DNA from: Dryocosmus kuriphilus
Taxonomy: Eukaryota > Arthropoda > Insecta > Hymenoptera > Cynipidae
Assembly: GCA_038277395.1 (NCBI GenBank)
Contig: CM076189.1
Span: forward strand, 238,702,653 to 238,766,652
Direction of reading: 5' to 3'
DNA: 64,000 nt
Of the stretch, positions 11,088 to 21,133 are shown one piece after another. A program made the position numbers and the translations under genes. How positions within the stretch are numbered: position 1 is the first letter of the stretch; every line of letters starts with the position of its first letter. The notes beneath the pieces were generated by a model. The model worked only from the letters and a program-made list of their open reading frames with translations. It was not told the DNA's origin and searched no databases.

Positions 11088-11405
11088 TCATTCAACATAA
11101 TCAAATTCAAAAAGATTGTATTTTCCACCAAAGTAGCAGAAAGAGAGTTTCTTAGCCTGGACCGCTACTTCCATCTTTTCGAACGTGTCCATATAGGCTG
11201 GATCCTCAAAAATCTTCTTTATTCTGCTCGGCATGTAGACTGCGATCTCATTCTCCAACTCGGCAACGATTTTTGTGCCATATTTCGTTTGAAGTTAGAT
11301 GATTTTGGTAACAGCATACTTCTTCTTCACTGTCAGGTCAGATAATGATTTCACTGGTAAGAACCCTTCCAATCGGCCGACTTTGTTAATAGCACTGAGA
11401 TCCAT
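11088..11405 (-). pseudogene. OB-like small Polinton protein, TIR copy (one nonsense codon)
   Basis: A frame of 106 codons starts 'MDLSAINKVGRLEGFLPVK' and ends 'GGKYNLFEFDYVE', with a single internal TAA after 'AVTKII'. It has a clear homologue inside Polinton 2 (40292-40607), sharing 'TKYGT', 'LP/MP.RI' and 'GG(K/R)Y(N/D)..EF'. The length, the alternating beta-strand-like pattern and the 'KYG' turn suggest a small OB-fold nucleic-acid-binding protein; that is inference, and the function is unknown. It lies inside the terminal repeat, so the element carries two copies (the other at 24285). A TATAAAAG box at 11490-11497 lies 30 nt upstream of CAGT (11467) on the same strand. It was found by reading through the stop and is too broken to appear as an open frame. 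Confidence 0.7.
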
Positions 11406-11463
11406 GTTCTTCTCTGGGTAATTAATTATAAGTAGACGTTACACTCTGTATATCCAATGACAG

Positions 11464-11497
11464 ACTGAAGCCTCTGCAATTCGATGCTGCTTTTATA
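11464..11497 (-). promoter_or_regulatory. Core promoter of the left-TIR OB-like gene
   Basis: On the minus strand TATAAAAG (11490-11497) is followed 30 nt later by an initiator-like TTCAGTC (CAGT at 11467). It is identical in layout to 24193-24226 in the other terminal repeat. Confidence 0.7.
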
Positions 11498-11797
11498 GAC
11501 TAGTACCCGCACTCTACCTACATTCGAGAATGTTCTAGAAGCTCGACGTGTTTCGACAAGTTTCGACACGATGATGCAACATTGCGCAATATGATGCAAC
11601 GATTTCTCGCGCCAGAATGTTCTAGAAGGTTAGATTTTTCGTGTCAGAATATTCTAGAATCAACAAGATGATGCAGGATTCGTCAAGTTTCGACAGGTTT
11701 AAACAAATTGATGTACGTTTCGACAAGCTACGCAAGATGATGCAACGTTGCGCAATATGATGCAACGATTTTTCCCACCAGAATGTTCTAGAAGGTT

Positions 11798-12450
11798 AGA
11801 TTGCACAACGTTGCGGAAGATGATGCAACGGTTTCTGGAAGCATCTGGTGGGGGAGAGGTGGTCTATAAAAGTGCGAGTGGAGTGGAGTGCTGTCAGTTC
11901 AGCGTTGTCTGTCAAGTGTGTCACATTGAGCGAAAAAATCTCCAGTGCAGCTTTTTGTAAACTTTACTATTGACTGGTGAAACAAGGATAGTGCATCCAT
12001 CTAAAGATAAAGCGAAAAGTGCATAACTGCAGTTTCTTATGGACCAGAAGTGCAGTTTGTGTTATGGACTTTACTAGTATTATGGACTTTAAAAGGAAGA
12101 ATAGTGATTGGTGAAATAAGGATATTGCATTTAAAGACAAAGTGAAAAGTGCATAACTGCAGTTTCTTATGGACCAGAAGAGCAGTTTGTGTTATGGAAT
12201 TTACGGGTATTATGGACTTTGAAAGGAAGAATAGTGAGCGGTGAAATAAGGATATTGCATTTAAAGACAAAGCGAAAAGTGCATAACTGCACTGTTGAAA
12301 GAAACCAGAAGTGCAGTTTGTGTTATGGACTTTTATATATAGTGATTTTAAAGACATTATTGATAGTGACTTTACTATTAAGAAAATCTCCAGTGCAGTT
12401 TTTTTTTTTTGACCGATATTTTTTGTCAGTGAATAAAAAACTCCGTCAAA
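11798..12450 (+). promoter_or_regulatory. Polymerase B promoter and leader with tandem repeats
   Basis: TATAAAAG at 11865-11872 and CAGT at 11895 (30 nt apart) give a typical insect-style core promoter. The following 555-nt leader holds about three imperfect tandem units of 120-140 bp, each containing 'gtgcataactgcag', 'gtgcagtttgtgttatgga' and 'gtgaaataaggatattgca' (about 12000-12330). No gene is evident in the leader. Confidence 0.65.
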
Positions 12451-15400
12451 ATGATATTCGACGAGTGTGTAAAGCTTGTTTCAGATATAGAGGATGCGTT
12501 GAGCTTGATGGAATCATCTGGATGCACACCTTTCGACAAAGTGAAAAAATGGAAAGACGAGTGCTCACTTTGTCTGAAGATAGTTAGGAGAGAACTGAGA
12601 AGAAAAAAAAAACCACCGCAGACTTTAGGCGAAAAACAAAAATGTCTAAATATAATTGAGAAGCTCGCGTGCTTGGAGGTTGGCTTCGATGTATTAGATA
12701 AGAAGAGGGGAGGAGGAGGAGGAAAATCCGACGACATCGATAATCGTGTCAAATGGCTAGATGTCGACAAAGCGTTCAATGCTCGCATTAAAACGTGCGT
12801 AGTGGCAAATGTAGTACACAAGGCTGTTCTTGCTTTCTTAGAAGATGCGCAACGTCTATTTATTTCACATCTGAGCAAGGATATACGACATCATAAATCA
12901 CTAATGATAAACACTGTGCTTGTTGCCTATTATAAAAAAATTGGCAAAGACAAGCCCGATGACAAGAACTTTAGATCAAAGAACGTAGCCTTATACTATA
13001 TTATACGACTGATTTAAAATTATGGTTTGAAACCTATGTTAGGTACCTGGTCCTCAAAGAAATAGAGGAATTTGAGGAGAAAGACTCTGGGTAGACCCTT
13101 CACTTCATAATAAAACTTTCCATCAACATCAGAAAGTTGAATCTAATGAAGGCAGGTTCATACGTTGATCTTCCAACATCGATCAAGGATAAGAAATCTT
13201 GTGTGAACATACAAAACGACTATGACAACGAGTGCTTCAAGTGGGCAATGCTCTCAGCCTTACACCCCCCTGACGATTTTAAAAATGTTAATCGCGTGTC
13301 AAAATACCAGCAGTACAGGGATGAACTGGATTTTTCCGACATCAGTTTTCCAGTTGCACTCAAGGATGTGAAAAAATTCGAGGAGAAGAACCAAATCTCT
13401 GTGAATGTCTACGGCCTTACTAAGAAGAGTGAAAATAAATTCACAGTGGTGCCTCCTCACCTCACCTAACAAAAAAGAGACACGCACGTAAATCTTCTTC
13501 GTGTGGAGGAAGATTATGTTTGTGGGGATGATGAAGGAGAAGCAGAAGAACATCAGGACAAAGGAACAAAAACCTTCAATTTTCACTATGTTTGGATTAA
13601 AGACCTATCGCGATTGGTCTTAAGACAACTGTCCGCAAACAGAAACAAAAAACATATCTGTGACCGGTGCTTGCACTACTTTACAAGTATGGAAAGACTG
13701 GTTGCACACACTGAAGACTGTGTAAAACTTAATAACTGTAAAGTGGTGCTTCCAGAACCCGGGAGGATCATTTCTGAGTTTAAGAACTTTAAGAATCGAG
13801 AGCGAGCTCCTTTCATGGTATACGCGGATTGTGAGTCCCTTTTAATACCCGTAAATTATGATGAAGGAGCAGAAAGAACCTCGAATACTGAGGACTTTGA
13901 AAGAAACGAGGTCTTCAATATTGGTTATATGTTCAAGTGCAGTTATGATGAAACACTGTCCTTTGACGAGTGATGCACGGACGATGTGGAGCCTGCAAAG
14001 TGGTTTGCTGAGCAGTTGCTAAAAATTGCCCAAAAATGTGATAAGGTTTTGGCATCTCCAGTTCCAATGCAGAAATTGTCATTTGAGGAACAAGTAGCCT
14101 TTATAGATGCCAAAACGTGTCACATTTGTCAGAAGGCACTACATCCTCCAATGAAAAAGGTACATGATCATTGTCACTTGACAGGTAAGTACCGTGATCC
14201 TGCGCATGAGCATTGCAACTTATCATATCAGGACTCAAACACCATACCTGTTGTGTTTCATAATCTGAGTGGGTATGACGCTCACTTTATCATTCGTGAC
14301 ATTGCCACATAATTTGGGAGAAGAGTTAAAGTTCTTGCGCTCAATAAGGAAAAGTACATTTCCTTCACAAAGTACGTTCAGGAAACTCAGATAAAATTTA
14401 GATTCATCGATTCATTTAGATTCATGGCCTCTTCTCTACAGAAGTAACCGTCATACCTCACTCAGTACAAAATTGTCAGTGCAGTGTTTGCCGGTGTTGA
14501 GAGGGAGAAAATTGAGCTTCTCACGAGGAAGGGTGTTCTGCCCTATGAATACCTGGACTCGAGGGACAGACTCAATGAAACCGAGCTTCCACCAAAAGAA
14601 AAATTTTTCAGCACACTGAATGATTCGGCAATATCGGACGAAGAGTATGTACATGCACAACAGGTATGGTGTGCATTTAACATCAAGATACTCGGCCAGT
14701 ACGTCAATCTGTACATGAAAACTGACGTTCTACTTTTGGCTGACATTTTCGAAAGTTTCCGAGAGCAGTGTCTCGAGGCTTACGATTTGCATCCAGCACA
14801 CTACTACACCACTCCTGGCTTGACATGGGATGCCATGCTCAAATATTCAAAGGTAAGATTAGAACTCCTCACCGATGTTGATATGCTGTTGATGATTGAG
14901 CAAGGCAAAAGGGGTGGAGTAAGTCAATGCCCCAACCGTTATGCCATTGCCAATAACAAATACATGCCAGCGTTCAACAGAGATGGGGAGATCATCTTCA
15001 TTGAATATTTAGATGAAAACAACCTGCACGGTTGGGCAATGGAACAGCCCCTCCCTTACGGTGGATTCGAGTTTGTTACGAATTTGCAAAATTTTGATTT
15101 CAACATTCCAGACGATTCACTCTTTGGCTACATTCTAGAAGTAGATTTGGACTATCCCACGGAGCTTCATGACAAGCACAATGACTTGCCGTTTTGCCCA
15201 GAACACTCGAGTCCACCGGGGTCCAGCCAGGAGAAGCTCCTAACTACCTTCCTGCCGAAACGAAAGTTCTCCATTATCGTGATCCGAAAAATGCATTAGC
15301 CCATGGATTCAAACTTGTCAAAATTCATACAGTCTTGAAATTCAATCAATCTACATGGATGCAAATTGACATTGATTTTAATACTGCAATGAGGACTAAC

Positions 15401-16303
15401 GATAAAAACGAGTTTGAAAAGATTCTTTTCAAACTCATGAATAATGCAGTTTACGGAAAGACAATGGAGAACGTACGAAAATACGTTTATGTGAAATTCG
15501 TGACAAAGTGGGAGGGTAGGTATGGAGCAGAAGCCCTCATAGCCCGACCAAACTTTCACAGTCGAGCAATCTTCAGTGAAAATCTCGTTGCGATTGAACT
15601 GAGCAGAACTGAAGTTTTGTTTAACAAGCCGATCTATGTAGGGCTTGCTGTGCTGGATATCTCCAAAATCCTAATGTACGACTTTCACTACGACTACATG
15701 CTTAAAAAATACGGTGACAAATGCAAACCACTATACACTGACACGGACAGTCTTATTTACGAAGTAAAATGTAATGACATTTACGCCGACATGAAAAACG
15801 ACATTGACAAATTTGACACCTCCGACTACCCTCGAGACAATGTTTTCGGAATGCCGCAAGTCAACAAAAAAGTTTTAGGTCTCATGAAGGATGAGTGTTG
15901 TGGCAAAATTATCACTGAGTTTGTTGGCTTGAGGAGTAAAATGTACAGCATCCGTGTAAACGGCGAAGACTTTGTCAAAAAAGCCAAAGGCGTAAAAGCA
16001 GGCATTGTACGCAAAACAATCACATTCGACGACTACACGGAATGCTTGAGAAATTTGTCAGTCCAAAGCAGAACCCAATATGTCATCAGGTCAAGAATAC
16101 ACAATTTCGAGACGATTAAAAAATAAAAAATTGCACTGAGTCCTCATGATGATAAGCGATGCTTACTAGACAACACCACATACATACTTGCATGGGGACA
16201 CTACCGACTAAACAAAGCAATGGACGTTGACGCTACTGACGACGATGAGGATATACTCACAGACAATGATTATGACCTTTTGGACATGCTTGTTAAAAAT
16301 TAG
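12451..16303 (+). pseudogene. polB: Polinton 1 protein-primed DNA polymerase B, broken
   Basis: This family (pPolB) replicates the element by protein priming in the nucleus. The reading is split over frames 12451-13017, 13137-13469, 13503-13973, 13986-14312, 14484-15299 and 15194-16126, plus a tail ending at 16303, so at least six breaks exist. The exonuclease motif 'YADCESLL' lies near 13817-13840. A Cys/His insertion 'CHICQKAL' plus 'HDHCHLTGKYRD' lies near 14118-14200. 'YLDENNLHGWAM' (palm motif A, about 15008) has His where Polinton relatives usually have Tyr. 'NNAVYGKTMENVRK' (about 15440) and 'YTDTDSLIY' (metal-binding motif C, about 15734) are preserved. The N-terminal 450 residues are the usual long, poorly conserved pre-exonuclease region. 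The catalytic motifs survive but the frame does not. Confidence 0.9.
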
Positions 16304-16972
16304 TTACTGCAGTCATATCATCATAACTGCACTTTGACATCGCCTTTGTAAATATTTACTTTCTTGTAAATATGTTATTATTAATATTATCATTATTACT
16401 GTACAGCGGTATCACCTGCATTGTGGTGAATGGATTCTTGCAAATCTGACTCTAGTTCAACTTTTGTAAATGCACAGCGTTGAGGTGAATAGACCTTGGC
16501 GAATCTGACTCTAGTTCAACTTTTGTAAATCGGACTCTAGTTCAACTTTTGTAAATGCATAGCGTTGAGGTGAATAGATTCTTGCAAATCTGGCTCTAGT
16601 TCAACTTTTGTAAATGCACAGTGTTGTGGTAAACGGATTCTTGCAAATCTGACTCTAGTTCAACTTTTGTAAATGCACAGCTTTGAGGTGAATAGACTTT
16701 GGCGAATCTGACTCCAATTCAACTTTGTAAATAGGGTATATAGGAGTTATATATTTGAATAAAGACAAGATGTGAATGCATATAAACTGCTTTTTATTTA
16801 TCAAGGAACCTTGCATCTACTTAGTGTAAGCATATACTTTTTAGAGTTTAGCCTAACATTGGATCATCATTGCTTCAACGTTGCTTCAAAGATGGTTCAA
16901 CGTTGGTTCAAAGATTTGTTCAACGTTGTTTCAACGTTGCTTCAACATTGCACAGAGTTGATTCAACGTTGA
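16304..16972. repeat. Intergenic tandem repeats between polB and integrase
   Basis: About 16395-16735 holds five or so imperfect units of 60-70 bp built on 'aatctgactctagttcaac', 'ttttgtaaatgcacagc' and 'gttgaggtgaatagac'. About 16862-16965 holds a second array of 'ttcaacgttg' units. Converging polB and integrase 3' ends meet here. No gene was seen. Confidence 0.75.
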
Positions 16973-17899
16973 TTACATATCTGATTTGTCTATCCAGCTG
17001 TTGTGTAAACTATCAAAGCCTAACCACTTTACGTAGACTTTACTGCCACGTTTCTTGATTACTTTTTCCACAAGGTATACGCCTGGATGCTTAACTTTGA
17101 GAAGTTCCTGTTCATAGAATCCGCCAGCAATACTTTATTGTTGATAGTCCTTGAGCTTGTACGTCACTGGATTGGTAGGTATGACTTGTGTTACAGTGAA
17201 TATCTCTGTTGTCCAGTTGGGAGTATATCCTTTTTCAAAGACATGCTTATGCTTGCTGACTCAAACCCTATCACCAAGTTTGAACTTTGCTTTCTTCCTT
17301 CTAGGTATACTTCGCACTTTTTTGAAGCGTTGCAAGAGTTCCTTCTCATCCTCAGCAGTGACATCTCTGGGCTTCATACCGATTGATCGATGTTTTGTAT
17401 CGTTGCACTTGGAGATGAGAGTGGGTAAAATGTCTATCCACTTGTAGTTACCTCTCAAGCTAAATTGTGGCCACATCTTGTTCTTGAGCGTGCGATTAAA
17501 TCGTTCACAGATTGAAGCCTTTAGATTACTGTGTGTTGAGTAGAGATTAATGCTGTATTGCTGCATAAGATTTTTAAACTGCGAATTATAGAATTCTTTG
17601 CCTTTGTCAGTGTGTAAGTTTTTTGGTGCGCGACCCTGCACCAGTACAGATTCCATTGCTGAAGTGACATCTGATCCACTGTTGCTTTTAACAGGGACAG
17701 CCCAGGCGTACTTGGAGAAAGTATCTATTACGGTAAGTAAATACTTTTGACCATTATTCTCGTGGGCATAGGGTAACATTTCAACCAAATCTGCCTGCCA
17801 AGTCTCATCCATACCGCGCATTTGCACGCGACGACGTGGATAATTCTTTCTAGCCAGTTTATGCAGTTCCGTGACTACTGTCAGTTTCTCCTTGTCCAT
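16973..17899 (-). pseudogene. int: Polinton 1 integrase (rve) with chromodomain, two nonsense codons
   Basis: This is a retrovirus-like DDE integrase that would insert linear element DNA into the genome. The N-terminal 212 codons are open (17261-17899) and hold 'TWQADLVEM' (Asp), 'LHTDKGKEF' (Asp) and 'ICERFNRTLKNKMW' (Glu). The C-terminal part is recognisable in the same frame but interrupted by TGA near 17258-17260 and TAA near 17126. It still reads 'FEKGYTPNWTTEIFTV' and a terminal chromodomain, 'YLVEKVIKKRGSKVYVKWLG'. The start ATG at 17899 lies inside the end of the fibre-like gene (41-nt overlap), exactly as in Polinton 2. The catalytic residues are intact; the loss is at the DNA- and chromatin-binding end. 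Confidence 0.92.
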
Positions 17900-18287
17900 T
17901 CCCGAGGGCGTTTAGTCGAGCGTCCAACTGAGCAATGAGTTCAGCGTTACGAATTGACAAGTCTTGTTGACTATCAGTCAGCAAGTTCTTTAGTTTCTCG
18001 TTGATTGATTCCTCGAGGATACGTATCATCAAATTATTATTGTCAATACCTGTTCGCATAGACGATGTCACTTTAAACACTGTACGTATCTCGTGTTGAA
18101 TAATGCGCTCTACAATTCCCAAATTGACTGCATCGTTTTGTTCTTTGGACTCACTAACGTTGCACAATCTCTTGCCGTCTACGTCATAATGACCGTCGGA
18201 GGTGATTTTGAATCCCACACCAGGAGGTCCACGGCTTGCTGCTGCAGCGGTTCGATCCAGGTGACGTCCAAACACATCGATACTCAT
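17859..18287 (-). CDS. Fibre-like short Polinton protein (142 aa), open
   Basis: A complete 142-codon frame starting 'MSIDVFGRH'. Near residue 20 is a small collagen-like patch 'RGPPGVGFKI', then 'GHYDVDGKRLCNV' and 'NDAVNLG', followed by a long helical C-terminus with heptad-like spacing that ends 'AELIAQLDARLNAL'. Polinton 2 has the homologue, with an internal stop. The design (short virion-anchor-like N-terminus, GPPG, coiled coil) recalls trimeric viral fibres, so a capsid spike or fibre role is inferred. I know of no assay behind this. It overlaps the integrase start by 41 nt, suggesting coupled expression. It is one of the few intact frames in Polinton 1. Confidence 0.7.
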   Translation of the reverse strand: MSIDVFGRHLDRTAAAASRGPPGVGFKITSDGHYDVDGKRLCNVSESKEQNDAVNLGIVERIIQHEIRTVFKVTSSMRTGIDNNNLMIRILEESINEKLKNLLTDSQQDLSIRNAELIAQLDARLNALGNGQGETDSSHGTA

Positions 18288-18320
18288 CGTGATACTGATG
18301 ATATTTTTATGCGTACGCTC

Positions 18321-19180
18321 CTAATATATGATTCCGCCTTCCCGTAGTTCCTCAATAATGGACACGATTTCATTGTTATGACTTGGATTGCCTGCTGCCT
18401 GAGACGCTAAGAGTAGACGAAGACGATCCAGTAGTTCATTAGGGTCATCCCAGTAGACATAGTCAGTATTAACATTTTTCCTTGCTATCATATACTGTGG
18501 TAGTGAACCTCCACTCGTTGAGAACCGTCTGCGTGACACATTGAACAGTTCTTGTACTTGATACTATTGCCTTTTCGAACAGATTCAGTTGCACTGTACC
18601 GCTTCTTGTGTGCATTTGTAGCAATTAGAATTCTTTTATAATTGCTCAGATCATCAGCACTGATATGTGATTCTTCAGGAGTCTGTCTAAACAGTAGTTC
18701 CAACAAGCCAACGGTTTTCAAGTACCGTTTATCTCCAACGTGGACATATTGACCCTCAAAGCTAATAAGTTTATCGCCAATCATAATAGATCCATTAATG
18801 AGCTTACGAACACCATAAATCATATCCAAGTACTGCTTTCTCTTTTGATTTAACATCCTGAGAAACTTGTTTGTTAAATACTCATAATTAACAGAAGATA
18901 CAGTTTCATCTTCAACCATAGTTTTATTAAGCTCTCTTTCTTCAGCATCAGCAGTGACGTAGGAAGCGTTATCCTCCTCCTCCTCCTCCTCATCTTGTTC
19001 CTTTGCAGGTTCATCTTTCTTCTTGATTGAAGGCCTAGGTATGTCAACCAGTTTTTGCAGTGGCATGACGATTGGCTTAAACGTTTCACTCATTATCTTT
19101 TCACTGGCTTCTTTACCCACTTTCAGCATTTGATGTTTACGTCGAATCGCCTCACTGGCTTTTGCGATTTGACGGAGCAC
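18321..19180 (-). pseudogene. Conserved Polinton protein of unknown function (Polinton 1), frameshifted
   Basis: Two frames, 18488-19180 and 18321-18539, form one protein of about 285 residues. The N-terminus 'LRQIAKASEAIRRKHQMLK' matches the intact 334-aa homologue in Polinton 2. The middle is a Lys/Glu/Asp-rich linker with a Glu run, and the central domain contains 'IYGVRKLINGSIMIGD'. The C-terminus, 'DYVYWDDPNELLDRLRLLL' followed by 'IEELREGGIIY', is nearly identical between the two elements. A frameshift lies near 18490-18540, and a stop precedes the first codon where the homologue has about 15 more residues. The position between ATPase and fibre-like gene suggests a virion or packaging role (inference). 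Confidence 0.75.
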
Positions 19181-19264
19181 CTCCTTCTCTTAGTGAAACT
19201 TTGATATGTTGATGTGTTCACGGTTCAATCTATACTGAAATAATTTCCACAGTATAACTCGTAT

Positions 19265-19958
19265 TCATAGAGAGATAAAACAGTCAAATTCTTTTCGGTA
19301 TCTGCCATCCTTGAGCTCACTGTCCTTGTCAATGACAACAAATCCATACTTCTCTGTATTCCAACATGCCGAGCATAAGTCTCGAAATTGAGAATAACTC
19401 ATGTCAGTGTTCACATGATCGTCATACACATGTCTTAAATTCGTCTCATCCTGCTTGAAAAGTATCAACAGATTGACATTGTCTCGCACCAAATGTTTAG
19501 GAATTCGAGCATAAGTCTGACATAAGTAAAAACTGTCAACATGAGCATGTCTACCCATGTAAAAGAAGGCTCTAATGTTGTCCTGTTTCTCACAGGCTAC
19601 ATCGTCAAATACAATTATAGAGTTTGGTTGAGCTTCACTTGGTGATATTACTTCTTCATGCACACTGAAGGGAAAATACTCAATATCATCTACATTATTT
19701 AACACCCGTTCCAGGAATCGATACTTTGGCTGTTTCAGGGATTTCGAGTAGACGTAAAGATTGGCAAATTTCAATCCGTTTGGGTGTAAGATTAGAGCGA
19801 GTAATGTATTTGTCTTGCCACAATTTGACGGTCCACAAAAGACTGCACGATTGCTGTCTGGTAGTAGACTGCCATGACGTTTTTTACCCTCTTCTCTGAT
19901 TGGACGAGGGAATCAAAGTTATCGACCGGAAGCTTAATAGGTTTTTCTTGAACCGCAT
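19265..19958 (-). pseudogene. Polinton 1 packaging ATPase (FtsK/HerA type), N-terminus frameshifted
   Basis: This family drives element DNA into capsids. An open frame of 169 codons (19265-19774) holds the Walker B stretch 'NSIIVFDDVACEKQDNIRAF' and 'QTYARIPKHLVRDNVNLL'. The Walker A region lies upstream in other frames: 'GPSNCGKT' is encoded near 19810-19835, but indels near the ATG (19956-19958) and near 19890-19900 separate it from the start and from the rest. The intact homologue is at 36250-36945. Transcription would start from the minus-strand half of a shared divergent promoter at 19969-20003. Confidence 0.88.
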
Positions 19959-19968
19959 CTTGACTTCA

Positions 19969-20017
19969 ACTGTCGTAAAATCTATAAATACAGTACTTTT
20001 ATAGCTTTCAGGTCAGT
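19969..20017. promoter_or_regulatory. Overlapping divergent core promoters, ATPase (-) and PLA2 gene (+)
   Basis: Plus strand: TATAAATA at 19983-19990 and CAGT at 20014, 31 nt apart. Minus strand: TATAAAAG at 20003-19996 and CAGT at 19972, 31 nt apart. The two modules interleave within 49 bp, so each TATA box lies between the other promoter's TATA and initiator. Polinton 2 has the same layout at 36189-36239. Confidence 0.75.
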
Positions 20018-20033
20018 TGCGTGCTAACCTCCA

Positions 20034-20779
20034 ATGACTTTGCATCGAGGTAAAGGCTTAGTTAATCGATGCATCAATAATTTGCCGTTTGAGTTGCATT
20101 TACCTGGCTATCAATACTGCGGTCCAGGTACTAAGCTAGCCAAACGACTTGCTAGAGGCGATCCCGGTATATATCCTCTAGACGCAGCGTGTAAAGAACA
20201 AGATATTGCATATTCACGTAATTGTGAGCACGTTGAAGCGAGAAACTCTGCAGATCATGTACTTGTGAGTAAAGCGTGGCAGCGAGTATTTGCCAGAGAC
20301 GCTAGATTTGGTGAGAAAGCAGCAGCACTGACAATAACGAACGTAATGAATGCTAAAGCAAAACTCGGTATGGGGTTGAAGAGGAGTTCAAAGCAGAAGA
20401 AGAAGAAGAAGGAAGTACTAGGATTTAGAAAGATTGTGAATGCAGCTAAGAAAGCAATGAGGAGAAGTAGTGATGCAAAAGTGGCAGTAGTGATGCGCAA
20501 GTGACAAATCCGCGTGTTCTACCAATACCGTCGAAAGTCGGTGGTCTTTTGACACTGATTCCCATATTTGATGGACTCAGTGCACTTGGAACTCTTACTG
20601 GTGGTGCAGCTGGTGTAGCTAAGGCTGTAAACGATGCTAACGCAGCTAAGCAACGACTCGCAGAGGCTCAACGTCGTAACAAGACAATGAAGGCTATTGT
20701 TCTAGGAAAGGGTTTACACCTAAAAGCCTACAGGAAAGGACTGGGACTTCATCTGAGGCCAGCGTCAAAAAAATTGTAG
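20034..20779 (+). pseudogene. PLA2-domain / hydrophobic minor virion protein (Polinton 1), broken and active-site mutated
   Basis: The N-terminus carries a parvovirus VP1-like phospholipase A2 domain: 'LPGYQYCGPGTKLAKRL' (calcium-binding loop YCGPG) and 'LDAACKEQDIAYSRN'. In the family the catalytic pair is His-Asp (HD-x-AY); here the His is Gln, so catalysis should be lost. A Lys-rich stretch follows. A frame change near 20500 with loss of intervening sequence leads to the C-terminal part (20501-20779), with 'GGLLTLIPIFDGLSALGTLT' and 'GGAAGVAKAVNDANAAK', a hydrophobic Gly/Ala-rich segment like membrane-active minor capsid proteins. Inferred role: breaching a membrane during entry. The gene leads a plus-strand run toward the protease and capsid genes. 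Confidence 0.85.
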
Positions 20780-21096
20780 TGAAGCTACCTCATCGTGCAC
20801 TCACTGATGCCGATCTGTTGAAATATGCTAAAGCTATACAAATTCCACATTTTCGTGGAGTGTTTATGCGTAATGAGCTACCAGTGCGTGGTCCCCGTCA
20901 AACTGAGTCAGCTATTGTAAGTCTTGACGACAGTTACGGTGCTGGTACCCACTGGGTAACATCTAGAAAGATCGGTAATAATGTTCTATACTTTGATAGT
21001 TTCGGTAATCTTCGTCCACCGTCGGATCTTGTCGATTACCTCGGTGCTGGTAGCGTAATAAAGTACAATCATGCTAGATATCTATATAAGATGTGA
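20779..21096 (+). pseudogene. Adenovirus-type maturation protease (Polinton 1), lacks catalytic Cys
   Basis: The family is a cysteine protease (adenain-like) that matures capsid proteins. The frame holds 'LPHRALTDADLLKYAKAIQI', the His motif 'GAGTHWVTSRK' and the acidic motif 'LYFDSFGNLRPP'. It ends early in 'YNHARYLYKM', where the homologue in Polinton 2 continues into the cysteine motif 'SGHLCLQFL'. No ATG is seen at the expected start; the reading overlaps the end of the PLA2 gene as in Polinton 2. The truncation leaves the next gene's TATA box inside the last codons, so a small deletion probably removed the C-terminal 25-30 residues. Confidence 0.85.
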
Positions 21097-21115
21097 TGTA
21101 CTGATTAGTGACAGT
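21083..21115 (+). promoter_or_regulatory. Minor-capsid core promoter
   Basis: TATATAAG at 21083-21090 and CAGT at 21112, 29 nt apart, ahead of the ATG at 21134. The equivalent in Polinton 2 (minus strand) is TATATAAG at 34947-34940 with CAGT at 34916. Confidence 0.6.
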
Positions 21116-21133
21116 ATAGAGAAGAACACCGTC

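Larger units (their letters stand above)
10104..11797 (+). repeat. Polinton 1 left terminal inverted repeat
   Basis: It starts 'agtagtatagcagtgtac' and is the reverse complement, with substitutions, of the right end 23790-25483. Landmarks shared by both arms include 'gacagatggcgccactactc', clustered 'ggtaaggtag' units (about 10200-10370), a 'caacaacaacaacgatgg' block and clustered 'gaatgttctaga' and 'atgatgcaac' units toward the inner edge (11540-11790). It carries a small coding sequence at 11088-11405 with its own promoter. The inner boundary is approximate. Confidence 0.88.

Noticed and set aside
17087..17447. Plus-strand frames across the integrase region
   Set aside because: Antisense shadows of the minus-strand integrase.
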